Positions 1-12,100 of a stretch of DNA of 64,000 bases are shown piece after piece. Numbering within the stretch: the first letter of the stretch is position 1; each line of letters begins with the position of its first letter. This stretch comes from Nematostella vectensis (taxonomy: Eukaryota > Cnidaria > Anthozoa > Actiniaria > Edwardsiidae), in the NCBI RefSeq assembly GCF_932526225.1, contig NC_064047.1, positions 1,302,001-1,366,000 on the forward strand. The letters are read 5' to 3'. A program made the translations under genes and the position numbers. The notes beneath the pieces are model-generated. The model was given only the letters and a program-made list of their open reading frames with translations, was not told the origin of the DNA and made no database searches.

Positions 1-1264
1 TTACCAGTCTCTCTGCGATCTCACACCGCTGACTCAACTCGCGGATGCACTGTGCTTTAGTCATATAGCCTCAGTTTGAATCGAGATATTCCACGCTAAC
101 TTGGAATATGTTTACTACCATTTTGAAGGCTGGCATTCTGAAAATTTGGCCCAGACCCTGGCATAATATAACATCACAGGCTTCCCGCGCACCTAGATTA
201 TTTTAAACCCGTTGAAAAAAATAACGTTGTTTCCACTTAGGCACATTTCGGTCGATGACTTCACCCATCTTGGCTTAGCCGCGGTTGGGCCCACGCTTGT
301 CGTTTACACCCTATAAAGGCTCTCAAGGATAAATGAAATATTCTCTCGACCTTGTGCGGGAGATATGACGTGTTCTTGGGTGTAACGGAGTAAAACCTAT
401 CCTGCTAAAAAGGGTGAAGGAAATATTCGCGGAAAATCTCGGATAATAATCATCGAGTGAATGCGAATAGTTTTTCAATGTCAAGTTCGCTTCGTGTTCG
501 GATATATTCCTTTAATCCTTTATTTGTTTCTAAGTGGTTTCCTTAGTTAATAATCAGAAGACAGATAGATTCGTTGCATGATTCCTTTGCCTCAAATTCA
601 AATTAACCTTTATCGTGTTTTTTCTCTTGTTTTTCTTTAAATTGGCTTTTACGAATGATTTCACCACAAATGTAAAGCAAACAACGATTGGATATAACGG
701 TCGCTCATAGAAAACAGTAATATACGATAAAAGTTCTTTAATGAAGTTTGATATTTAAAAGTGTATATATGTAAAATCATATAAGTAATTAGCTCTTCAC
801 GAATGAGTCGGTGAGTGTTGGCTAAAAACATCTGTGTTCATGAACAAATGATGGTTCAGTTGTAGAATCGATAAAAATCCCTCTTGTCGTATCATACTGC
901 GATTGTCAGATTGCCACTACTTTACAGCCAAATTAGTTGTTGCGCGGCCTCGGCGAATCCAAAATCCTTTCTTGTTGGGAAATTGCGCGTAGTCAATCAA
1001 CCGTCTAAACCAATCGATGGCTTTCATGTTTTCACAGTTGCATCATAATCTATTTGATTGCAGGGAGCAAGGGAATTGATTGGTCACGCGCTATTCCAAG
1101 ACGAAAAATGGATTTGAATTCTCGGCGGTCGCGCGACAACAAAATCGGCTATAATATCATACCTTTAGTCTCATATAACATCAACCAGACGGTCTGGAGA
1201 AAGTGAGGATTATGGGAAGGTTAGGAAGGGTCGAATTCCTTTTTGCGGTTAGAATTACAAGAAT
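1..1264. other. Intergenic DNA, nothing recognised
   Basis: No open frame with recognisable protein similarity, no splice-flanked exon and no clear repeat was seen on either strand. It lies downstream of the 3' end of KDM1A, which is transcribed toward it. Confidence 0.5.
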
Positions 1265-1391
1265 TGGGAGGCCTGTGGTTTTACACCAAACAGAGGCTCA
1301 AACGGGGTTCCCGCCAAAAGCAACATTTCGCAAAATGTATTTAATACTTCATAGCATTCCCGCCATCCTCTATAAAACCACAGGCCTCCCA
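1265..1391. repeat. Short inverted-repeat (hairpin) element
   Basis: The 19 bases at 1265-1283 (TGGGAGGCCTGTGGTTTTA) are the exact reverse complement of 1373-1391, enclosing about 90 bases with no coding potential. This is the form of a small non-autonomous DNA element (MITE). No convincing target-site duplication was found, so the class is open. It directly precedes the 57-bp minisatellite. Confidence 0.6.
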
Positions 1392-1431
1392 AGTATTGTG
1401 TTTTTAACCTCTTCTGGCGATAAGGTCTATT

Positions 1432-2285
1432 TTGGTATTTTGGGAAGGGTAAGAAGATGCCAAGGAGTTGTGGGAAGGGATGTAAAGCCAAGGATTATGG
1501 GAAGGGTAAGAAAATGCCAGGGAGTTGTGGGAAGGGATGTGAAACCAGGGATTATGGGAAGGGTAAAAAGATGCCAGGGAGCTGTAGGTTGTGAAACCAG
1601 GGATTATGGGAAGGGTAAAAAGATGCCAGGGAGCTGTGGGGATGTAAAAACAGGGATTATGGGAAGGGTAAGATGCCAGGGAGTTGTGGGAAGGGATGTA
1701 AATCCAAGGATTATGGGAAGGGTAAGAAGATGCCAAGGAGTTGTTGGAAGGGATGTGAAACCAGGGATTATGGGAAGGGTAAGAATATGCCAAGGAGTTG
1801 TGGGAAGGGATGTAAAGCCAAGGATTATGGGAAGGGTAAGAAAATGCCAGGGAGTTGTGGGAAGGGATGTGAAACCAAGGATTATGGGAAGGGTAAAAAG
1901 ATGCCAGGGAGCTGTAGGATGTGAAACCAGGGGTTATGGGAAGGGTAAAAAGATGCCAGGGAGCTGTGGGGATGTAAAAACAGGGATTATGGGAAGGGTA
2001 AGATGCCAAGGAGTTGTGGGATGTAAAACTAGGGATTATGGGAAGGGTAAGATGCCAGGGAGTTGTGGGAAGGGATATAAAACCAGGGATTATGGGAAGG
2101 GTAAGATGCCAAGGAGTTGTGGGATGTAAAACTAGGGATTATGGGAAGGGTAAGATGCCAGGGAGTTGTGGGAAGTGAAACCGGTGTTAATGGGAAGGGC
2201 AAGAAGATGCCAAGGAGTTGTGGGAAGGGATGTGAAACCAGGGATTATGGGAAGGGTAAGAACGAGAATGAGCGGGGAAGGGTTT
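1432..2285. repeat. 57-bp minisatellite with truncated units
   Basis: Repeated units built around GATTATGGGAAGGGTAAG, GATGCCAAGGAGTTGTGGG and AAGGGATGTAAAGCCA recur about 16-18 times. Full units are 57 bases; shorter ones lack internal blocks, as at 1580-1690 and 1985-2170. The G-rich purine strand keeps frames open on both strands (for example 1203-2129 plus), but these are repeat artefacts, not genes. The segment around 1560-1690 reappears nearly identically around 1890-2010, which points to a secondary block duplication. Confidence 0.9.
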
Positions 2286-2289
2286 GAAG

Positions 2290-3176
2290 ATACTGGAAAT
2301 CATGGGTAATTTTAGACTGATGACTAAATCCTTACCGATTTTAACACTTTATTTTTTTATCAGTTTCAGAGATTACAAGTTGAAAGGTTTTCATTGCACA
2401 CTATTTACAAAGATAAGTTAGTTCAGGAAACTTAGTATAGATTACTTGGTACTTGAGAGCGTGAGGTTTTGAGTCTCTCTAGTGCTCGATAGAGAGAGAG
2501 TTATTAGTTAAACAAAATGTTTAACAGAAACTACATTGGTTTTAAATAGTATTTAATAGTTCTATTTACACGTCTTTATGTCCTTTTGAAAGGGGCTGCG
2601 CAATAGTTTGCGCATTGAGTTTGAAGTTTTCTAGGGGCCATGATATTAGCCACGATATTCTTCCATGACTCTTTCAATAAATCACGCGCATGACAAAGAG
2701 ACCCAAAAAGACTCATTGTGGTTTCTCCAGGCTGGCTTACATCTCCCTTCTAATGGCGGAACGTTAGTACATCGTGGCCCATCGTGGCCCAAACTTGTAA
2801 TGTCGCCCCTTAAAAAGACTCTGACAGCCGCCATTTTGTCGATCAACCAAAGGTCCAAGAGTAAGAACGCATCCATTTTAATCGGCTGATTAGGAAAAGA
2901 TGTAGCGATATTTTCGATTGAATTTGGCAAATAAAGCATACAATTTTATTTTCAGGTTGTTATTTTGTGGTTTCTCCAAATAATTTCTCTTCGGATATTG
3001 GTTAAAAACGATAACAAAGGTGTGGCCGATAAGAGCTTTTTAACAAGACAACTATTTCGTAGGCTCAAATTTCGCCAAAGCTAGATGGAAGCTCATAATA
3101 AATAAGGTCCCAATCCATCTGGAAATACGCGCCCCGATCGTTCGTCCGTGATACGCAGGGTCGGTGCAGCATATAT
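2290..3176 (-). other. KDM1A 3' flank with candidate polyadenylation signal
   Basis: This stretch follows the KDM1A stop codon in gene direction. Read on the minus strand it carries AATAAA at about 2944-2950, some 230 bases past the stop, a plausible poly(A) signal. No other gene is evident. Confidence 0.4.
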
Positions 3177-6100
3177 CTAGCGAGGTTGGGGCATGGGTGG
3201 GCTCACTCGCCCGACTTCGTAAGGTAGTCCCAAGAACTGATCCGCAATTCGCCCCGCCTCCCTGAGACCGCTGAGCAGTGCGCCGTGCACTGTCGCGGGG
3301 TAGTTGCGGATCGTGTGCTCCCCGGCGAAAAATACCCTTGGGGGGTTAAGTGGCTGGGGCGTGCCTGGTGCCACGTTAGCCGTAGGGAGGGGAGCCACGG
3401 GGGACGCCATTAGATCGTAGTCGTTGCCAGAAGACCCGGCGGCGACGTAGGAGTACGAACCACGTGACCACTCGTCCGATTTCCACCGCGTCACGACAGA
3501 CTCCTTGGGCTATTGAACAAGAAAGCGATGAGGGTTACGTCATGTTCTTTAAATTGCGTGACACTGTTGAAATGATTTTATTGGATTATTGTAAACTTAG
3601 AAAATATCGTTTTTCTTTCACTGTTTGGTACTTTAGAAATATAATTGAACAGGTTTGGATTGAATTAACCGTCAAGGCCTGACTCCACTAGGCGACACGT
3701 AGCGTGCGACATTTTTCCTAGTTAAGCCACCTCGAAAAACATTGTAGCGCGCGCAAAATCTTGTAGCAGCGACAAAGAAAGTTTCTTGGATAGTTGACAA
3801 TCATTTTCGTGTCGCGCTCTACAAAATTTGTCGCGCGCTACATGCTTTTGGTAGTCGGGCTCGACATGTCGCCTAGCTTAGCAAGGCCTTTAATCTATTA
3901 TTTAATTTTTACTTACGTTGGGGACGTTGCTAGCGCCGAAGATCCCCCTCAGTACGCCCACAGCTCGACTAACGATGATATCATCTGGAACATTCTCCAG
4001 GTTGTCGGCCGCCTCGCCAGCCACGAGGGAGATGAGGACTGGGGCCTTGTACAAGTTCCAGAATAGAAACAACTCCCCACGTGTGTGCGTCGTGCCGTTC
4101 ACGTGGCCGAAGAGGTTCGTGTTCGGGTCCCAGAAGATGCGGTCAAAGCAGAGAACGACCTGTAGGGGGGAGGGGGAAGTAGGGTTATGAAACGGAAATG
4201 AGACCAGCACCACCATCCGTTTACTTGCACTCTACGCTCGGTTGACCACGTGTCGTAGACGCTTCGCGTAAGGTCTTAGTCGGTCTTCACGCTCCAGCTA
4301 GCAGGAAAATAGGCAAGAAATCATCTCGATTTAACGATATTCTCGATATAACAATGCAATTTTCCCGGTCCTTTGTTATATCGGCGTTATATCGAGGATC
4401 TTTACCGTATTTTCAACAGAATGGCGTCAATACAGTATTTTCCTTTTTTTTTTTTTAGCAAATTTGCCGTTTTATTTTTAAAAACAACCAATAACAATAT
4501 CGCCTACAGTGATGGCAGACTTTGGCAGAAATGTTGGCTGTACTGTGGGCCGTGTTTTGCAGAAATGTTGGCTGTACTGTGGGCCGTGTTTTGCAGAAAT
4601 GTTGGCTGTAGGAATCGGATCGAAATATCACATTACTATTTAAGAATTTGGTTTGCACATTAGCATATAAGCGAGCCTATAATGTACGAGCTGGTTTTGG
4701 CAGTAACTCTGGTGCACGGCTGTTCTTGCCAGCAGTGATGGCAGACTTTGGCAGAAATACTGTATGCTGGCGGTAAAATTGGCGCACGGCACTTCACCTT
4801 ATTAAGGTTGCCAAAACCCATGCGGTGAACAGCTGCCATTTTCCACTCAGGGAGGGGAGGGTGGAACTGCACAGCGGCAGGGTTGGCCTTGAGCACCCCC
4901 AGGGGGAGGGTGATGAGTACGGCGTCGGCTTTGAATGTCTGGGTGGTGGTGATGGACGACTTGTTGGTGCTTTGGGTAACGACCTCAACGCCTGGAGAAA
5001 AAAGTATAGGAATAAGCTTTCACATCGACACAATGCTAGACAAAAGAACGGGGATAAGCTTTCACATCGACACAATGCTAGACAAAAGTGCAGGAATAAG
5101 CTTTCACATCGACAAAATGCTAGACAAAAGTCCAGGAATAAGCTTTCACATCGACACAATGCTAGACAAAAGTCCAGGAATAAGCTTTCACATCGACACA
5201 ATGCTAGACAAAAGTACAGGAATAAGCTTTCACATCGACACAATGCTAGACAAAAGTGCAGGAATAAGCTTTCACATTGACACAATGCTAGACAAAAGTA
5301 CAGGAATAAGCTTTCACATCGACACAATAGTAGATAAAAGTACAGGAATAAGCTTTCATTGACACAATGCTAGACAAAAGTACAGGGATAAGCTTTCACA
5401 TCGACACAATAGTAGACAAAAGTACAGGGATAAGCTTTTACATCGACACAATGCTAGACAAAAGTACAGGAATAAGCTTTCACATCGACACAATAGTAGA
5501 CAAAGTACAGGAATAAGCTTTCACATCGACACAATGCTAGACAAAAGTACAGGGATAAGCTTTCACATCGACACAATAGTAGACAAAAGTACAGGAATAA
5601 GCTTTCACATCGACACAATGCTAGACAAAAGTACAGGGATGAGCTTTCACATCGACACAATGCTAGACAAAAGTACAGGGATAAGCTTTCACATCGACAC
5701 AATGCTAGATAAAAGTGCAGGAATAAGCTTTCACATCGACACAATGCTAGACAAAAGTACAGGAATAACCTTTCACATCGACACAATGTTAGACAAAAGT
5801 ACAGGGATAAGCTTTCACATCGACACAATGCTAGACAAAAGTACAGGAATAACCTTTCACATCGACACAATGCTAGACAAAAGTGCAGGAATAAGCTTTC
5901 ACATCGACACAATGCTAGACAAAAGTACAGGGATGAGCTTTCACATCGACACAATGCTAGACAAAAGTACAGGGATAAGCTTTCACATCGACACAATGCT
6001 AGATAAAAGTGCAGGAATAAGCTTTCACATCGACACAATGCTAGACAAAAGTACAGGAATAACCTTTCACATCGACACAATGTTAGACAAAAGTACAGGG

Positions 6101-9100
6101 ATAAGCTTTCACATCGACACAATGCTAGACAAAAGTACAGGAATAACCTTTCACATCGACACAATGCTAGACAAAAGTGCAGGAATAAGCTTTCACATCG
6201 ACACAATGCTAGACAAAAGTACAGGGATAAGCTTTCACATCGACACAATGCTAGACAAAAGTACAGGAATAACCTTTCACATCGACACAATGTTAGACAA
6301 AAGTACAGGAATAACCTTTCACATCGACACTATGCTAGACAAAAGTACAGGAATAACCTTTCACATCGACACAATGCTAGACAAAAGTACAGGAATAACC
6401 TTTCACATCGACACAATGGTAGACAAAAGTACAGGAATAAGCTTTCACATCGACACAATGCTAGACAAAAGTACAGGAATAAGCTTTCACATCGACACAA
6501 TGATAGACAAAAGTACAGGAATAACCTTTCACATCGACACAATGTTAGACAAAAGTACAGGGATAAGCTTTCACATCGACACAATGCTAGACAAAAGTAC
6601 AGGAATAACCTTTCACATCGACACAATGCTAGACAAAAGTGCAGGAATAACCTTTCACATCGACACAATGCTAGACAAAAGTACAGGGATGAGCTTTCAC
6701 ATCGACACAATGCTAGACAAAAGTACAGGGATAAGCTTTCACATCGACACAATGCTAGATAAAAGTGCAGGAATAAGCTTTCACATCGACACAATGCTAG
6801 ACAAAAGTACAGGAATAACCTTTCACATCGACACAATGTTAGACAAAAGTACAGGGATAAGCTTTCACATCGACACAATGCTAGACAAAAGTGCAGGAAT
6901 AAGCTTTCACATCGACACAATGCTAGACAAAAGTACAGGGATAAGCTTTCACATCGACACAATGCTAGACAAAAGTACAGGAATAACCTTTCACATCGAC
7001 ACAATGTTAGACAAAAGTACAGGAATAACCTTTCACATCGACACTATGCTAGACAAAAGTACAGGAATAACCTTTCACATCGACACAATGCTAGACAAAA
7101 GTACAGGAATAACCTTTCACATCGACACAATGGTAGACAAAAGTACAGGAATAAGCTTTCACATCGACACAATGCTAGACAAAAGTACAGGAATAAGCTT
7201 TCACATCGACACAATGATAGACAAAAGTACAGGAATAACTTTTCACATCGACACAATGCTAGACAAAAGTACAGGAATGGTGCTGTTTTTTCCATTCAGT
7301 GATGCTGATCTTAACCCCCTGGGTAATGGGCCTCCCCCTTCCTAAACAACACCCACCTATACCTCCCCACCCACCCCTCCCCTGCTTCAAACCCCCCCTC
7401 CACCACCAACCCATCTCCCATGCCTCATCTCCCCCACCAACCCACCCCTCCCATGCCTCATCTCCCCCACCAACCCACCCCTCCCATGCCTCATCTCCCC
7501 CACCAACCCACCCCTCCCATGCCTCATCTCCCCCACCAACCCACCCCTCCCATGCCTCATCTCCCCCACCAACTCACCCCTCCCATGCCTCATTTTACCA
7601 CCCACCCACCCCTCCCATGCCTCCTTTTACCACCCACCCACCCCTCCCATGCCTCATCTCCCCCACCCCTCCCATGCCTCATCTCCCCCACCCACCCACC
7701 CCTCCCATGCCTCATTTTACCACCCACCCACCCCTCCCATGCCTCCTTTTACCACCCACCCACCCCTCCCATGCCTCACCTCCCCTACTGTAGCGCACAT
7801 GTCTCACTGCTGTGTTCAGTCGAATGTCCAGTCCCTCAGCCAGGGCAGCCGGGAGACATGAATAGCCGTTACGCACAGTCATGTGACTTCCACTAAACTC
7901 AAAGTCGTCATCTTGGTCCCAGTGCTTGAGTGATAGGGCAGTTAGCGGTGTCGCATTTGCGAATTCCAGGTTGGCAAAATGCCAGTCTAGAATCTGACGG
8001 TCCCTTGACGATAAGTAAACATCACTACAAGTAAACAAGTGGGGGTTAAGAAGAGTACTTTGACATGCTTTAATGGACAAAGACACAGATATGACAGGAA
8101 ATCAGGCCTGTAACCAGAAAATAAATTTCATAGCTAGCCACTGGATGATAAATCCAACAAAAGCAGGTGTTTTATCTCATACTTTTGAATTGTGAAACAC
8201 CAAACATCAAGAAAGAAAGGTGGACAGAAAAAGTACAGAAGGATCCAGACATCAAGAGAGGCACAGAATGAGCCAGACATCAAGAGAGAAAGGTGGGCAG
8301 AAAAGGCACAGATGGATGAACAGAGAGTGTGTCTACCTTGGTGGGTTATTTTCCAGCTCTTCTAATCTCTCGTCCAGCATCTGTTGCTTCTCATTATATT
8401 CATCATATTCCTGTGATCAGATAATACAAACAATGAGATATTGCCTTACTGTGCTGTGACATTACACAAGAATCTGTGTGTAAGTACCTATATTTTTTTA
8501 CTAGCCCCTCTACTGGCTTTATTTCAAAATGGTGCGTATTACGGATTTATTGTATTAAGTTTTTATTTATTTATTTTTTTTTGCAAATAAATAGTTGAAT
8601 TTTAATTTGAAGGGATAAAAATTGACATGTTCTATGTTTGAAAAAAGAACCTGAATAAGAACTAGAGCCTATAAGTAGTTCCTATTTGAAAGGTGCCTCA
8701 AAACAAGTCTTCCAGGAACCAGAGTTTCTATTTTTCTTTAAGAAAAACATGCACTCCCGCTGGGGGTGTGGGTTCTTCAGGATAAAACAGATAGGGATGC
8801 TCATCAGGAAATGAAAAATACCCCTAAAGATGCCAGTACACCAAAAATTGCTACAATAAAAAATACCCCAGAAGAAGTAATTACCCCAAAAAATACCAAA
8901 TACGCAGATGTAATTAGTGGCCATCTGGGGGCTAAAAATTAAATATTGCATTTACTCTATGTCAGCTCAATACACCTTACCCTGCAGAGGGCATTCAGGT
9001 CACGTTGCTTGCTTTTTACAAGGAACTCTGATGTAACATCCCTTAGTAAAAAAAATTCACAGAAACATCTCAGTAGTAGAAACCACCACAACAGGAAATA

Positions 9101-12100
9101 AAAGGACTGACTGGCATACCTTGGTTCTTTGACTTTTAAAGCCTCAGTGTACTCACGATGAGTTTGGCGTGCTTTCTCCTGGATGGAGACCATCTTAAAG
9201 ACAACATTTAGCATGTCAAGCTGGGTTCGTGTACAGAGTTTGTGCTATTATTTGTACTATAACTTTATAGCAAAAGCTAGGGATGCCACAAAAGTTATAG
9301 TTAGCCAATATAATTATTTCTGGTAATTTATTGATGATATTTCATTGAAAATATCTCAGTTACAAGGTTGAATTTGCTGATGGAAATGGATGCTTTTGAT
9401 ACTTTGCCTAAAATGGTTGTGCAATCCGGTGACATGTGCCATGTATGAATACAAGAAAGAATGTATTGAGTGATGAGCAAGTTCATGAATCATGAGTAAC
9501 TTGTAGTCGTAGTGTTTTTTTTTCATTTTTTTTTTTACTTCACAGTAATTCAGCTTGTGCTTTAGGGACTAGAGAAAGCTTACTGGAGTAAGCACCGAGA
9601 CAGTAAGAAATAGCTCAAATAAGCAGATTCTTTTTCTGATTTCCAGACATTAAATATTATTAAATTAAATAAACATTAATATGCCCAATAATTTCTGTTC
9701 ACCATCAATCTCTTTCCCTATTGTGTGCTTTGCTTTCAGGCACTTTGGTCAAATTCCAAATTCACCAGTTTTGCCCAATTTGTGAGAAAGTGACAGTGCA
9801 TATCAAGGGCCATAGAGAGCTTCTTGTAACAAATGCTGTACGGTTACCTTGGCAAGGTTCTCTTTCATGTGGTCCTGAAGGCTGAGTATTTTCTTGGCAT
9901 GTTCTACTTGTTGCTCTTTGACCTGCTTTTCTTGCATTCTATGAAAAAGAAACACGAACAACAACAGACAGTGGTTTCAGTTAATTACAGTGATACTATA
10001 CAATGTCCTTGTATTTACAGTGAAGGGATGCATACTACCATGACCACCTGGGAAGTTCAGGCCAGTAGCTAGGGGGGGGGGGGTACACAAGGAGTGCACA
10101 TCTCCCCTTGGCAACCAAATGTATCATTTGTTGAATTCTGTGAACCTCCCTCAGTATATACCTGTGCAACCCAACTCAACAAATCCTTGCTACATACATG
10201 ACTGCAGTTTTAAGTAAGCAAAAAAGAAAAGTCTGCCAAATTTATACATCAGAACTCAATGTTAGGAACCAACACATGGAGTACACAATACCACTTTGAC
10301 TAAAATGTTGTGCAACCAAAATCTAACTGTGCAACTAAACTTTTAAGGCTGATCACACACATGCGGATAAGAATCACAACCTCTGAACCTTAAACCTGGT
10401 TTTCTAAAATAAATCGTCAGCCTGGCCAATACTGCTTGACGATTGAAACTAAAAACAACACAGGGCGACCATTCTTACTTGATGACTAGTTCCAGGGCAT
10501 GACCAAGTGACACAGGTTTCCCATTCATATAGTTAAAATCCAGTTGATGTGACAAGAATGAAGTGGCCTCCAGCAGACGATTGAATTCCCGTTCTACCAT
10601 CTCATCTTTGTCCTTAGGCACCTAAAAAGATTTCACTTGTCAGTTCTCTTCCACTCAAGAAAAAAAAAAAAGGATGACAGAAAGATGTTATCTCCCAATA
10701 TCCACCATACTAGATTTATTTTTTTTTCAAATAAGTAACTTTTTATGTTGGTGGATATTGTAAATATAAATTATAAATAAAATATAAATTATAAATAAAA
10801 TCTATAAAAAAAACATGACTCACAAGAAACAAGCACCTTTGTCAACCAATAGGATGCACTGTACAAATCTATGTCATCAGTAACATGTGATACATAGGAT
10901 GTTGGGATAGGAGGAAAGTGCCAGGAGTATGATAGGCCGATGGACTATCCAAGCATTGTCAATCTTATCCGCCTGTCACTATAGTTTTGTACAATGCTCC
11001 CCTGCACAATGCTCATGAAAATCATGAACAACCTTTCCAGATGTGCACAAGTCCAAGAGCAGTACTGCCTTTGCTTTATATCTTTATTTGTTTGGTTGTC
11101 AGTCTTTTTTACTTTTTTTTCTTTGTCTGTTTGTCCATTACTCAACACGTGTTTCAGTCCATCTATCAAATTGTCTAACTGACAATATAAGTCTCCAAGA
11201 TAAGAATTGGAAAGGTAGGAACTTGATGGTGGTATAAGGTGACAAAGAAGTGCTATTGTTGATTGTGAGTCAGGCTTTGTTAGAAAGGAATCACTTGCCC
11301 TTTGAGCAGACGCTCCAATGTGTGATTTGCTGGGCCATGGGTGATCCCGAGGGGTCTAAAAACAATAATCAAAAACAATAGATTAAAACAGGATGGGGAA
11401 GACTGACGCATTGCTAGCTACAAAGTTTACACATAGAAGAGCAATCAGACTTAGTTGAACCACATTACCGAAACTTGTGACTCAACATTTGGGACATAGA
11501 GTGCTATTTTAGCAGGGCTTCTGGAATTACGCGGAAAAAAAAACTCAAAATTACGCGGGATTCTTTGCTAAATTACGCGGAAAATCAATCATTACGCGCT
11601 AAATTACAAGGGATTTTGCAATACATTATTCTTTAAAAATCACAATTTTGCTGGATTCTTTACTGAATTACGCGCTAAATTACACGGAATATCAACTGTT
11701 ACGCCCAAACTACATTTTTTTCCAAAAGAAAGCACGAAATAACTTGAAAAGGTATTTTTTTGCGCGAAAATATCTTAGGCCAGTTTTCATTGGCTCCTAG
11801 CAACCAGCCAATTAAAAAAGGTATTTTATTATTAGTCCTAGGCCTTCACGGTTTAGCAAAGAACGCCTAGTCATTTTATTAGTTTTTGAAATTCAGTTCG
11901 AAATATCGCACTCTTGAATATCTGAAAGAATATCTGTTTTTTTTTACGAGAAATAGAGGCAAGAAACCTAAAAAAACACATCAGCTGTGCACTTAAATGT
12001 TTTGTCTTTAAAAATTTAGCCAAATTACGCGGATTACGCGGAAATTTGTGGATTATGCGAAGAAAGAAAAATTACACGCTTCCGCACAAGCGCGTAATTC

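Noticed and set aside
3918-4190. Plus-strand ORFs opposite KDM1A exon 16
   Set aside because: Shadow frames of a conserved exon on the minus strand.
5002-7278. CRISPR-like regular array
   Set aside because: Units are contiguous tandem copies with no unique spacers, and the DNA is eukaryotic.
5534-7345. 603-codon ORF as a repeat protein gene
   Set aside because: It is wholly minisatellite, both strands are open, it lies in a KDM1A intron and has no domain.
7299-7896. Proline/histidine-rich ORFs
   Set aside because: Direct translation of the 33-bp array; they overlap KDM1A exon 14 on the other strand.
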